A DNA stretch of 64,000 bases from Ptiloglossa arizonensis (taxonomy: Eukaryota; Arthropoda; Insecta; Hymenoptera; Colletidae): assembly GCF_051014685.1 (NCBI RefSeq), contig NW_027478438.1:248001-312000 (forward strand), given 5' to 3'. Shown piece by piece: positions 25,190 through 36,620 of the stretch (its first letter is position 1; the number at the start of each line of letters is the position of its first letter). The position numbers and the translations under genes were made by a program. Below the pieces are notes generated by a model, which had not been told where the DNA came from, made no database searches, and saw only the letters and a program-made list of their open reading frames with translations.

Positions 25190-27389
25190 GAGAAACCATC
25201 AAAATTTTCGCAGGTCTGATACTCAAAACCAATAACTACAAAGGCCTAGGGGAAAAATACACATACCGTTGTAATCGGGCGAGTTTCTACTTCCACATGC
25301 AACAGGAATTTCTCGAGTTCGTCAATCCGTTCGCGAGATATGGGAGTTTGAAGTTAAGGAATGGTTGAGAAACCATCAAAATTTTCGCAAGTCTGATACT
25401 CGAAACCAATAACAACAATGGCCTAGGGGAAAAATACACATACCGTTGTAATCGGGCGAGTTTCTACTTTCAGATGCAACAGGAATTTCTCCAGTTTGTC
25501 AATCCGTTCGCGAGATATGAGAGTTTGAATTTAAGGAATGGTTGAGAAACCATCAAAATTTTCGCAAGTATGATACTCGAAACCAATAACTGGAATGGCC
25601 TAGGAGAAAAGTACACACACCATTGTAATCCGGCGAGTTTCTACTTTCAGATACAACAGGAATTTCTCGAGTTCGTCAATGCGTTCGCGAGATATGGGAG
25701 TTTGAAGTTAAGGAATGGCTGAGAAATCATCAAAATTTTCGCAAGTCTGATACTCGAATACTATAACTATTATGGCCTAGGGCAAAAATACACATATATT
25801 TGTAATCGGGCGAGTTTCTACTTTCAGATGCAATAGGAATTTCTCGAGTTCGTCAATCCGTTCGCGAGAAATGGGAGTTTGAATTTAAGGAATGGTTGAG
25901 AAACCATCAAAATTTTCGCAAATCTGATACTCGAAACCAATAACTACTACGGCCTAGGGCAAAAATGCACATACCGTTGTAACCGGGCGAGTTTCTGCTT
26001 TCAGATGCAATAGGAAATTCTCGAGTTCGTCAATCCTTTCGCGACATATGTAAGTGTGAAGTTATGGAATGGTTGAGAAACCATCAAAATTATCGCAAGT
26101 CTGATACTCGAAACCAATAACTGGAATGGCCTACGGGAAAAGTACACATACCATTGTAATCGGGCGAGTTTCTGCTTTCAGATGCAACAGGAATTTCTCG
26201 AGTTCGTCAATCCGTTCGCGAGCTATGGGAGTTTGAAGTTAAGGAATGGTTGAGAAACCATCAAAATTGTCGCAAGTCTGATACTCGAAACCAATAACTA
26301 CAAAGGCCTAGGGGAAAAATACACATACCGTTGTAATCGGGCGAGTTTCTACTTCCACATGCAGCAGGAATTTCTCGAGTTCGTCAATCCGTTCGCGAGA
26401 TATGGGAATTTGAAGTTAAGGAATGGTTGAGAAACCATCAAAATATTCGCAAGTCTGATACTCGAAACCAATAACTACAATGGCCTAGGGGAAAAATACA
26501 CATACCGTTGTAATCGGGAGAGTTTCTACTTCCACATGCAACAGGAATTTCTCGAGTTCGTCAATCCGTTCGCGAGATATGGGAGTTTGAAGTTAAGGAA
26601 TGGTTGAGAAACCATCAAAATTTTCGCAAGTCTGATACTCGAAACCAATAACAACAATGACCTAGGGGAAAAGTACACACACCATTGTAATCGGGCGGGC
26701 TTCTACTTTCAGGTACAACAGGAATTTCTCGAGTTCGTCAATGCGTTCGCGAGATATGGGAGTTTGAAGTTAAGGAATGGCTGAGATATCATCAAAATTT
26801 TCGGAAGTGTGATACTCGAAACCAATAACTGGAAAGGCATGGGGGAAAAGTACACATACCGTTGTAATGGGGTGACTTTCTACGTTCACATGCAACAGGA
26901 ATTTCTCGAGTTCGTCAATCCGTTCGCGGGATATGGGAGTTTGAAGTTAAGGAATGGTTGAGAAACCATCAAAATTTTCGCTGGTCTGATACTCGAAACC
27001 AATAACTGGAATGGCCTAGGGGAATAGTACACACACCATTGTAATCGGGCGAGTTTCTACTTTCAGATGCAACGGGAATTTCTCGAGTTCGTCAATCCGT
27101 TCGCGAGCTATGGGAGTTTGAAGTTAAGGAATGGTTGAGAAACCATCAAAATTGTCGCAAGTCTGATACTCGAAACCAATAACTACAAAGGCCTAGGGGA
27201 AAAATACACATACCGTTGTAATCGGGCGAGTTTCTACTTCGACATGCAGCAGGAATTTCTCGAGTTCGTCAATCCGTTCGCGAGATATGGGAATTTGAAG
27301 TTAAGGAATGGTTGAGAAACCATCAAAATATTCGCAAGTCTGATACTCGAAACCAATAACTACAATGGCCTAGGGGAAAAATACACATA
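25190..27389. repeat. transition zone between left and right monomer subfamilies
   Basis: Markers of the right domain first appear together here: GCAATAGGAA near 25830, GTAACCGGGCGAG near 25980 and CGACATATGTAAG near 26042. The left-domain GAATACTCGAAACC / GGTCG forms disappear. A five-monomer internal duplication links about 26160-26790 with 27045-27675 (offset 885 bp). No gene or unique insert marks the boundary. Confidence 0.8.
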
Positions 27390-27844
27390 CCGTTGTAATC
27401 GGGAGAGTTTCTACTTCCACATGCAACAGGAATTTCTCGAGTTCGTCAATCCGTTCGCGAGATATGGGAGTTTGAAGTTAAGGAATGGTTGAGAAACCAT
27501 CAAAATTTTCGCAAGTCTGACACTCGAAACCAATAACAACAATGGCCTAGGTGAAAAGTACACACACCATTGTAATCGGGCGGTTTTCTACTTTCAGGTA
27601 CAACAGGAATTTCTCGAGTTCGTCAATGCGTTCGCGAGATATGGGAGTTTGAAGTTAAGGAATGGCTGAGAAACCATCAAAATTTTCGCAAGTCTGATAC
27701 TCGAATACAGTAACTATTATGGCCTAGGGCAAAAATACACATACCGTTGTAATCGGGCGAGTTTCTGCTTTCAGATGCAATAGGAAATTCTCGAGTTCGT
27801 CAATCCGTTCGCGAGATATGGAAGTTTGAAGTTAAGGAATGATT

Positions 27845-28021
27845 GAGAAACCATCAAAATTTTCGCAAGTCTGATACTCGAAACCAATAACTACAAAGGC
27901 CTAGGGGGAAAACACACATATCTTTGTAATCGGGCGAGTTTCTACTTTCAGATGCAATAGGAATTTCTCGAGTTCGACATTACGTTCGCGAGATATGGGA
28001 GTTTGAAGTTAAGGAATGGTT
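27845..28021. repeat. representative type E monomer (five-G run, AAAACACACATATC)
   Basis: This right-domain subfamily has CTAGGGGGAAAACACAC, ATATCTTTGTAATCGGG and AGATGCAATAGGAATTTC, and commonly GTTCGACATTACG or GTTCGACATTCCG. Its CTTTG in place of CCGTTG abolishes CENP-B-box-like site 1. Confidence 0.88.
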
Positions 28022-28198
28022 GAGGAACCATCAAAATTTTCACTGGTCTGATACTCGAAGCCCATAACTGGAATGGCCTAGGAGAAAAGTACACACACCA
28101 TTGTATTCGGGCGTGTTTCTACTTTCAGATGCAACAGGAATATCTCGAGTTCGTCAATCCGTTCGCGAGAAATGGGAGTTTGAAATTAAGGAATGGTT

Positions 28199-28375
28199 GA
28201 GAAACCATCAAAATTTGCGCAAGTCTGATACTCGAAACCAATAACTACTATGGCCTAGGGCAAAAATGCACATACCGTTGTAACCGGGCGAGTTTCTGCT
28301 TTCAAATGCAATAGGAAATTCTCGAGTTCGTCAATCCGTTCGCGACATATGTAAGTGTGAAGTTCAGGAATGTTT
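28199..28375. repeat. representative type C monomer (GTAACCGGG, ACATATGTAAG)
   Basis: This right-domain subfamily has CTACTATGGCCTAGGGC, AAAAATGCACATACCGTTG, GTAACCGGGCGAG, TTTCTGCTTTCAAATGCAAT, AGGAAATTCTCGAG and CGACATATGTAAGTGTG. The last element holds the palindrome ACATATGT and a GTAAGT. The type recurs through 26-59 kb. Confidence 0.88.
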
Positions 28376-28552
28376 GAGAAACCATCAAAATTTTCGCAAG
28401 TCTGATACGCGAAACCAATAACTACAATGGCCTAGGGGAAAAATATACATACTGTTGTAATCGGGCGAGTTTCAACTTTCAGATGCAGCAGGAATTTCTC
28501 GAGTTCGTCAATCCGTTCGCGAGATATGGGAGTTTGAAGTTAAGGAATGGTT

Positions 28553-28734
28553 GAGAAACCATCAAAATTTTCGCAAGTCTGATACTCGAAACCAATAACT
28601 ATTATACAAAGGCCTAGGTGAAAAGTACACACACCATTGTAATCGGGCGGTCTTCTACTTTCAGGTACAACAGGAATTTCTCGAGTTCGTCAATGCGTTC
28701 GCGAGATATGGGAGTTTGAAGTTAAGGAATGGCT
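28553..28734. repeat. 182-bp monomer with 5-bp ATTAT insertion (representative)
   Basis: AACTACAAAGG reads AACTATTATACAAAGG (or ATTATAGAAAGG), a 5-bp insertion. I counted eleven such monomers, near 28600, 29665, 30382, 31445, 33222, 37652, 46152, 47218, 47932, 48996 and 50772. All lie between 28.5 and 50.9 kb and all fall inside duplicated blocks. A single insertion multiplied by segmental duplication is the simplest origin. Confidence 0.93.
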
Positions 28735-29684
28735 GAGAAATCATCAAAATTTTCGCAAGTCTGATACTCGAATACAGTAACTATTATGGCCTAGGGCAAA
28801 AATACACATACCGTTGTAATCGGGCGAGTTTCTGCTTTCAGATGCAATAGGAAATTCTCGAGTTCGTCAATCCGTTCGCGAGATATGGAAGTTTGAAGTT
28901 AAGGAATGATTGAGAAACCATCAAAATTTTCGCAAGTCTGATACTCGAAACCAATAACTACAAAGGCCTAGGGGGAAAACACACATATCTTTGTAATCGG
29001 GCGAGTTTCTACTTTCAGATGCAATAGGAATTTCTCGAGTTCGACATTACGTTCGCGAGATATGGGAGTTTGAAGTTAAGGAATGGTTGAGGAACCATCA
29101 AAATTTTCACTGGTCTGATACTCGAAGCCCATAACTGGAATGGCCTAGGAGAAAAGTACACACACCATTGTATTCGGGCGTGTTTCTACTTTCAGATGCA
29201 ACAGGAATATCTCGAGTTCGTCAATCCGTTCGCGAGAAATGGGAGTTTGAAATTAAGGAATGGTTGAGAAACCATCAAAATTTGCGCAAGTCTGATACTC
29301 GAAACCAATAACTACTATGGCCTAGGGCAAAAATGCACATACCGTTGTAACCGGGCGAGTTTCTGCTTTCAAATGCAATAGGAAATTCTCGAGTTCGTCA
29401 ATCCGTTCGCGACATATGTAAGTGTGAAGTTCAGGAATGTTTGAGAAACCATCAAAATTTTCGCAAGTCTGATACGCGAAACCAATAACTACAATGGCCT
29501 AGGGGAAAAATATACATACTGTTGTAATCGGGCGAGTTTCAACTTTCAGATGCAGCAGGAATTTCTCGAGTTCGTCAATCCGTTCGCGAGATATGGGAGT
29601 TTGAAGTTAAGGAATGGTTGAGAAACCATCAAAATTTTCGCAAGTCTGATACTCGAAACCAGTAACTATTATAGAAAGGCCTAG
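28618..29684. repeat. 1067-bp six-monomer repeat, second copy
   Basis: This is the second copy of 27551-28617. It ends in TATTATAGAAAGG where the first ends in TATTATACAAAGG. Both copies recur in Q2 near 45.1-47.2 kb, so this duplication predates the 17.55 kb event. Confidence 0.9.
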
Positions 29685-30109
29685 GGGAAGAATACACATA
29701 CCGTTGTAATCGGGCGAGTTTCTACTTTCAGATGCAACAGGAATTTCTCGCGTTCGTCAATCCGTTCGCGAGATATGGGAGTCTGAAGTTAAGGAATGGA
29801 TGAGAAACCATCAAAATTTTCGCAAGTCTGATACTCGAAACCAATAACTACAAAGGCCTAGGGGGAAAACACACATATCTTTGTAATCGGGCGAGTTTCT
29901 ACTTTCAGATGCAATAGGAATTTCTCGAGTTCGACATTACGTTCGCGAGATATGGGAGTTTGAAGTTAAGGAATGGTTGAGGAACCATCAAAATTTTCAC
30001 TGGTCTGATACTCGAAGCCCATAACTGGAATGGCCTAGGAGAAAAGTACACACACCATTGTATTCGGGCGTGTTTCTACTTTCAGATGCAACAGGAATTT
30101 CTCGAGTTC

Positions 30110-30905
30110 GTCAATCCGTTCTCGACATATGTAAGTGTGAAGTTAAGGAATGGTTGAGAAACCATCAAAATTTTCACAAGTCTGATACGCGAAACCAATA
30201 ACTGCAATGGCCTAGGGGAAAAAAAAAAATACTGTTGTAATCGGGCGAGTTTCAACTTTCAGATGCAACAGGAATTTCTCGAGTTCGTCAATCCGTTCGC
30301 GAGATATGGGAGTTTGAAGTTAAGGAATGGTTGAGAAACCATCAAAATTTTCGCAAGTCTGATACTCGAAACCAATAACTATTATACAAAGGCCTAGGGG
30401 AAGAATACACATACCGTTGTAATCGGGCGAGTTTCTACTTTCAGATGCAACAGGAATTTCTCGCGTTCGTCAATCCGTTCGCGAGATATGGGAGTCTGAA
30501 GTTAAGGAATGGATGAGAAACCATCAAAATTTTCGCAAGTCTGATACTCGAAACCAATAACTGGAATGGCGTAGGGGAAAAGTACACATACCGTTGTAAT
30601 CGGGCGACTTTCTACTTTCACATGCAACAGGGATTTCTCGAGTTCGTCAAACCGTTCGCGGGATATGGGAGTTTGAAGTTAAGGAATGGTTGAGAAGCCA
30701 TCAAAATTTTCGCTGGTCTGATACTCGAAACCAATAACTGGAATGGCCTAGGGGAAAAGTGCACACACCATTGTAATCGGGCGAGTTTCTACTTTCAGAT
30801 GCAACGGGAATTTCTCGAGTTCGTCAATCCGTTCGCGAGCTATGGGAGTTTGAAGTTAAGGAATGGTTGAGAAACCATCAAAATTGTCGCAAGTCTGATA
30901 CTCGA
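30110..30905. repeat. ~795-bp segment repeated 2840 bp away
   Basis: This matches 32950-33745. Shared markers are TTCTCGACATATG, the A11 tract, TATTATACAAAGG, CTCGCGTTCG, GGAGTCTGAAG, ATGGATGAG, GGCGTAGGGG, CATGCAACAGGG and GTCAAACCG. The 2840-bp offset equals 16 monomers plus 8 bp, which two +5 monomers and one -2 monomer explain. Confidence 0.88.
30219..30229. repeat. A11 homopolymer tract in a variant monomer
   Basis: The usual GGGGAAAAATACACATACC has become GGGG, eleven A and TACTG by substitutions, with no length change. Identical tracts occur at 33059-33069, 37489-37499, 47770-47780 and 50610-50620. All five sit in the same monomer context (CTGCAATGGCC upstream, GTTTCAACTTTCAG downstream), so the tract marks one ancestral monomer. 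Confidence 0.95.
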
Positions 30906-31043
30906 AACCAATAACTACAAAGGCCTAGGGGGAAAACACACACCATTGTAATCGGGCGAGTTTCTACTTTCAGATGCAGTAGGAATTTCTCGAGATCGAC
31001 ATTCCGTTCGCGAGATATGGGAGTTTGAAGTTAAGGAATGGTT
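30869..31043. repeat. 175-bp length-variant monomer (CACACACC deletion)
   Basis: AAAACACACATACCATTG is shortened by 2 bp to AAAACACACACCATTG. The same monomer recurs at 48420-48594 in Q2. The copies differ by GAGAAACC here against GAGGAACC there. Confidence 0.92.
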
Positions 31044-32190
31044 GAGGAACCATCAAAATTTTCACTGGTCTGATACTCGAAACCAATAACTACTATGGCC
31101 TAGGGCAAAAATGCACATACCGTTGTAACCGGGCGAGTTTCTGCTTTCAGATGCAATAGGAAATTCTGGAGTTCGTCAATCCGTTCGCGACATATGTAAG
31201 TGTGAAGTGAAGGAATGGTTGAGAAACCATCAAAATTTTCGCAAGTCTGATACGCGAAACCAATAATTACAATGGCCTAGGGGAAAAATATACACACTGT
31301 TGTAATCGGGCGAGTTTCTACTTTCAGATGCAACAGGAATTTCTCGAGTTCGTCAATCCGTTCGCGAGATATGGGAGTTTGAAGTTAAGGAATGGTTGAG
31401 AAACCATCAAAATTTTCGCAAGTCTGATACTCGAAACCAGTAACTATTATAGAAAGGCCTAGGGGAAGAATACACATACCGTTGTAATCGGGCGAGTTTC
31501 TACTTTCAGATGCAACAGGAATTTCTCGCGTTCGTCAATCCGTTCGCGAGATATGGGAGTCTGAAGTTAAGGAATGGATGAGAAACCATCAAAATTTTCG
31601 CAAGTCTGATACTCGAAATCAATAACTGGAATGACCTAGGGGAAAAGTACACATACCGTTGTAATCGGGCGACTTTCTACTTTCACATGCAACAGGGATT
31701 TCTCGAGTTCGTCAATCCGTTCGCGGGATATGGGAGTTTGAAGTTAAGGAATGGTTGAGAAACCATCAAAATTTTCGCTGGTCTGATACTCGAAACCAAT
31801 AACTGGAATGGCCTAGGGGAAAATTACACACACCATTGTAATCGGGCGGGTTTCTACTTTCAGTTGCAACAGGAATTTCTCGAGTTCGTCAATCCGTTCG
31901 CGAGCTATGGGTGTTTGAAGTTAAGGAATGGTTGAGAAACCATCAAAATTGTCGCAAGTCTGATACTCGAAACAAATAACTACAATGACCTAGGGGAAAA
32001 ATACACGTACCGTTGTAATCGGGCGAGTTTCTACTTTCAGATGCAACAGGTATTTTTCGAGTTCGTCAATCCGTTCGCGAGGTATGGGAGTTTGAATTTA
32101 AGGAATGGTTGAGGAACCATCAAAATTTTCGCAATTCTGATGCTAGAAACGAATAACTGGAATGGCCAAGGGGATAAGTACACACACCAT

Positions 32191-35100
32191 TGCAAACGGG
32201 CGAGTTTCTACTTTCAGATGCAACAGGAAATTCTCGAGTTCGTCAATGCGTTCGCGAGATATGGGAGTTTGAAATTAAGGAATGGCTGAGAAATCATCAA
32301 AATTTTCGCAAGTCTGATACTCGAATACAATAACTATTATGGCCTAGGGCAAAAATACACATACCGTTGTAATCGGGCGAGTTTCTGCTTTCAGATGCAA
32401 CAGGTATTTCCCGAGTTCGTCAATCCGTTCGCGAGATATGGAAGTTTGAAGTTAAGGAATGATTGAGAAACCATCAAAATTTTCGCAAGTCTGATACTCG
32501 AAACCAGTAACTACAAAGGCCTAGGGGGAAAACACACATATCTTTGTAATCGGGCGAGTTTCTACTTTCAGATGCAATAGGAATTTCTCGAGTTCGACAT
32601 TCCGTTCGCGAGATATGGGAGTTTGAAGTTAAGGAATGGTTGAGGAACCATCAAAATTTTCACTGGTCTGATACTCGAAGCCCATAACTGGAATGGCCTA
32701 GGAGAAAAGTACACACACCATTGTATTCGGGCGTGTTTCTACTTTCAGATGCAACAGGAATTTCTCGAGTTCGTCAATCCGTTCGCGAGAAATGGGAGTT
32801 TGAAATTAAGGAATGGTTGAGAAACCATCAAAATTTGCGCAAGTCTGATACTCGAAACCAATAACTACTATGGCCTAGGGCAAAAACGCACATACCGTTG
32901 TAACCGGGCGAGTTTCTGCTTTCAAATGCAATAGGAAATTCTCGAGTTCGTCAATCCGTTCTCGACATATGTAAGTGTGAAGTTAAGGAATGGTTGAGAA
33001 ACCATCAAAATTTTCACAAGTCTGATACGCGAAACCAATAACTGCAATGGCCTAGGGGAAAAAAAAAAATACTGTTGTAATCGGGCGAGTTTCAACTTTC
33101 AGATGCAACAGGAATTTCTCGAGTTCGTCAATCCGTTCGCGAGATATGGGAGTTTGAAGTTAAGGAATGGTTGAGAAACCATCAAAATTTTCGCAAGTCT
33201 GATACTCGAAACCAATAACTATTATACAAAGGCCTAGGGGAAGAATACACATACCGTTGTAATCGGGCGAGTTTCTACTTTCAGATGCAACAGGAATTTC
33301 TCGCGTTCGTCAATCCGTTCGCGAGATATGGGAGTCTGAAGTTAAGGAATGGATGAGAAACCATCAAAATTTTCGCAAGTCTGATACTCGAAACCAATAA
33401 CTGGAATGGCGTAGGGGAAAAGTACACATACCGTTGTAATCGGGCGACTTTCTACTTTCACATGCAACAGGGATTTCTCGAGTTCGTCAAACCGTTCGCG
33501 GGATATGGGAGTTTGAAGTTAAGGAATGGTTGAGAAACCATCAAAATTTTCGCTGGTCTGATACTCGAAACCAATAACTGGAATGGCCTAGGGGAAAAGT
33601 GCACACACCATTGTAATCGGGCGAGTTTCTACTTTCAGATGCAACGGGAATTTCTCGAGTTCGTCAATCCGTTCGCGAACTATGGGAGTTTGAAGTTAAG
33701 GAATGGTTGAGAAACCATCAAAATTGTCGCAAGTCTGATACTCGAAACAAATAACTACAATGGCCTAGGGGAAAAATAAACATACCGTTGTAATCGGGCG
33801 AGTTTCTACTTTCAGATGCAACAGGTATTTCTCGAGTTCGTCAATCCGTTCGCGAGGTATGGGAGTTTGAAGTTAAGGAATGGTTGAGGAACCATAAAAA
33901 TTTTCGCAAGTCTGATACTCGAAACCAATAACTGGAATGGCCTAGGGGAAAAGTACACATACCGTTGTAATCGGGCGACTTTCTACTTTCACATGCAACA
34001 GGGATTTCTCGAGTTCGTCAATCCGTTCGCGGGATATGGGAGTTTGAAGTTAAGGAATGGTTGAGGAACCATCAGAATTTTCGCAGGTCTGACACTCGAA
34101 ACCAATAACTGGAATGGCCTAGGGGAAAATTACACACACCACTGTAATCGGGCGAGTTTCTACTTTCAGGTGCAACAGGAATTTCTCGAGTTCGTCAATC
34201 AGTTCGCGAGGTATGGGAGTTTGAAGTTAAGGAATGGTTGAGGAACCATCAAAATTTTCGCAATTCTGATGCTAGAAACGAATAACTGGAATGGCCAAGG
34301 GGATAAGTACACACACCATTGTAATCGGGCAAGTTTCTACTTTCAGATGCAATAGGAATTTCTCGAGTTCGACATTCCGTTCGCGAGATATGGGAGTTTG
34401 AAGTTAAGGAATGGTTGAGGAACCATCAAAATTTTCACTGGTCTGATACTCGAAGCCAATAACTGGAATGGCCTAGGAGAAAAGTACACACACCATTGTA
34501 TTCGGGCGTGTTTCTACTTTCAGATGCAACAGGAATTTCTCTAGTACGTCAATCCGTTCGCGAGAAATGGGAGTTTGAAGTTAAGGAATGGTTGAGAAAC
34601 CATCAAAATTTGCGCAAGTCTGATACTCGAAACCAATAACTACTATGGCCTAGGGCAAAAATGCACATACCGTTGTAACCGGGCGAGTTTCTGCTTTCAG
34701 ATGCAATAGTAAATTCTCGAGTTCGTCAATCCGTTCGCGACATATGTAAGTGTGAAGTTAAGGAATGGTTGAGAAACCATCAAAATTTTCGCAAGTCTGA
34801 TACTCGAAACCAATAACTACAAAGGCCTAGGGGAAGAATAAACATACCGCTGTAATCGGGCGAGTTTCTACTTTCAGATGCAACAGGAATTTCTCGCGTT
34901 CGTCAATCCGTTCGCGAGATATGGGAGTCTGAAGTTAAGGAATGGATGAGAAACCATCAAAATTTTCGCAAGTCTGATACTCGAAACCAATAACTGGAAT
35001 GGCCTAGGGGAAAAGAACACATACCGTTGTAATCGGGCGACTTTCTACTTTCACATGCAACAGGGATTTAGCGAGATCGTCAATCCGTACGCGGGATATG

Positions 35101-36620
35101 GGAGTATGAAGTTAAGGAATGGTTGAGAAACCATCAAAATTTTCGCTGGTCTGATACTCGAAACCAGTAACTGGAATGGCCTAGGGGAAGAATACACATA
35201 CCGTTGTAATCGGGCGAGTTTCTACTTTCAGATGCAACAGGTATTTCTCGAGTTCGTCAATCCGTTCGCGAGGTATGGGAGTTTGAAGTTAAGGAATGGT
35301 TGAGGAACCACCAAAATTTTCGCAAGTATGATACTCGAAACCAATAACTACAAAGGCCTAGGGGAAAAATACACATACCGTTGTAATCGTGCGAGTTTCT
35401 ACTTCCACATGCAACAGGAATTTTTCGAGTTCGTCAATCCGTTCGCGAGATATGGGAGTTTGAAGTTAAGGAATGGTTGAGAAACCATCAAAATTTTCGC
35501 AAGTCTGATACTCGAAACCAATAACAACAATGACCTAGGGGAAGAATACACACACCATTGTAATCGGGCGGGTTTCTACTTTCAGGTACAACAGGAATTT
35601 CTCGAGTTCGTCAATGCGTTCGCGAGATATGGGAGTTTGAAGTTAAGGAATGGCTGAGAAATCATCAAAATTTTCGCAATTCTGATACTCGAAACCAATA
35701 ACTACAATGGCCTAGAGGAAAAATACACATACCGTTGTAATTGGGCGAGTTTCTACTTTCAGATGCAACAGGAATTTCTCGAGTTCTTCAATCCGTTCGC
35801 GAGATATGGGAGTTTGAAGTTAAGGAATGCTTGAGAAACCATCAAAATATTCGCTGGTCTGATACTCGAAACCAACAACTGGAATGGCCTAGGGGAAAAG
35901 TACACACACCGTTGTAATCGGGCGAGTTTCTGCTTTCAGATGCAATAAGAAATTCTCGAGTTCGTCAATCCGTTCGCGAGATATGGGTGTTTGAATTTAA
36001 GGAATGGTTGAGAAACCATCAAAATTTACGAAAGTGTGATACTCGAAACCAATAACTACAAAGGCCTAGGGGAAAAATACACATACCGTTGTAATCGGGC
36101 GAGTTTCTACTTCCACATGCAACAGGAATTTCTCGAGTTCGTCAATCCGTTCGCGAGATATGGGAGTTTGAAGTTAAGGAATCGTTGAGAAACCATCAAA
36201 ATTTTCGCAATTCTGATACTCGAAACCAATAACAACAATGGCCTAGGGGAAAAGTACACACACCATTGTAATCGGGCGGGTTTCTACTTTCAGATACAAC
36301 AGGAATTTCTCGAGTTCGTCAATGCGTTCGCGAGATATGGGAGTTTGAAGTTAAGGAATGGCTGAGAAATCATCAAAATTTTCGCAAGTCTGATACTCGA
36401 ATACAATAACTACAATGGCCTAGGGGAAAAATACACATACCGTTGTAATCGGGCGAGTTTCTACTTTCAGATGCAACAGGTATTTCTCGAGTTCGTCAAT
36501 CCGTTCGCGAGGTATGGGAGTTAGAAGTTAAGGAATGGTTGAGGAACCATCAAAATTTTCGCAATTCTGATGCTAGAAACGAATAACTGGAATGGCCAAG
36601 GGGAAAAGTACACACACCGT
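32191..36620. repeat. 4430-bp head-to-tail duplication, first copy (R1)
   Basis: This matches 36621-41050 at a constant offset of 4430 bp (25 monomers plus one 5-bp insertion), checked at GAAATTAAGGAATGGCTG (32271, 36701), the A11 tract (33059, 37489) and GATGCTAG (36570, 41000). The junction lies in a GATGCTAG monomer. The left part (to 35740) recurs again at 49742-53291. Confidence 0.93.
34240..34416. repeat. representative type D monomer (GATGCTAG)
   Basis: This right-domain subfamily has GAGGAACC, TTCGCAATTCTGATGCTAG, AAACGAATAAC, GGCCAAGGGG (so no CCTAGG palindrome) and often CCATTGCAAACGGG. It is among the most diverged monomer classes here. It sits at or near several duplication junctions (about 32.15, 36.6, 41.0 and 57.8 kb). 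Confidence 0.88.

Larger units (their letters stand above)
27551..28617. repeat. 1067-bp six-monomer repeat, first copy
   Basis: This matches 28618-29684 at an offset of 1067 bp (six monomers plus the 5-bp ATTAT insertion). Markers include CTTTCAGGTACAACAGG, CGAATACAGTAACTATTATGG, TCGACATTACG, GAATATCTCGAG and GAAGTTCAGGAATG. The copies differ at CGGTTTTC against CGGTCTTC and GAGAAACC against GAGAAATC. Confidence 0.9.
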
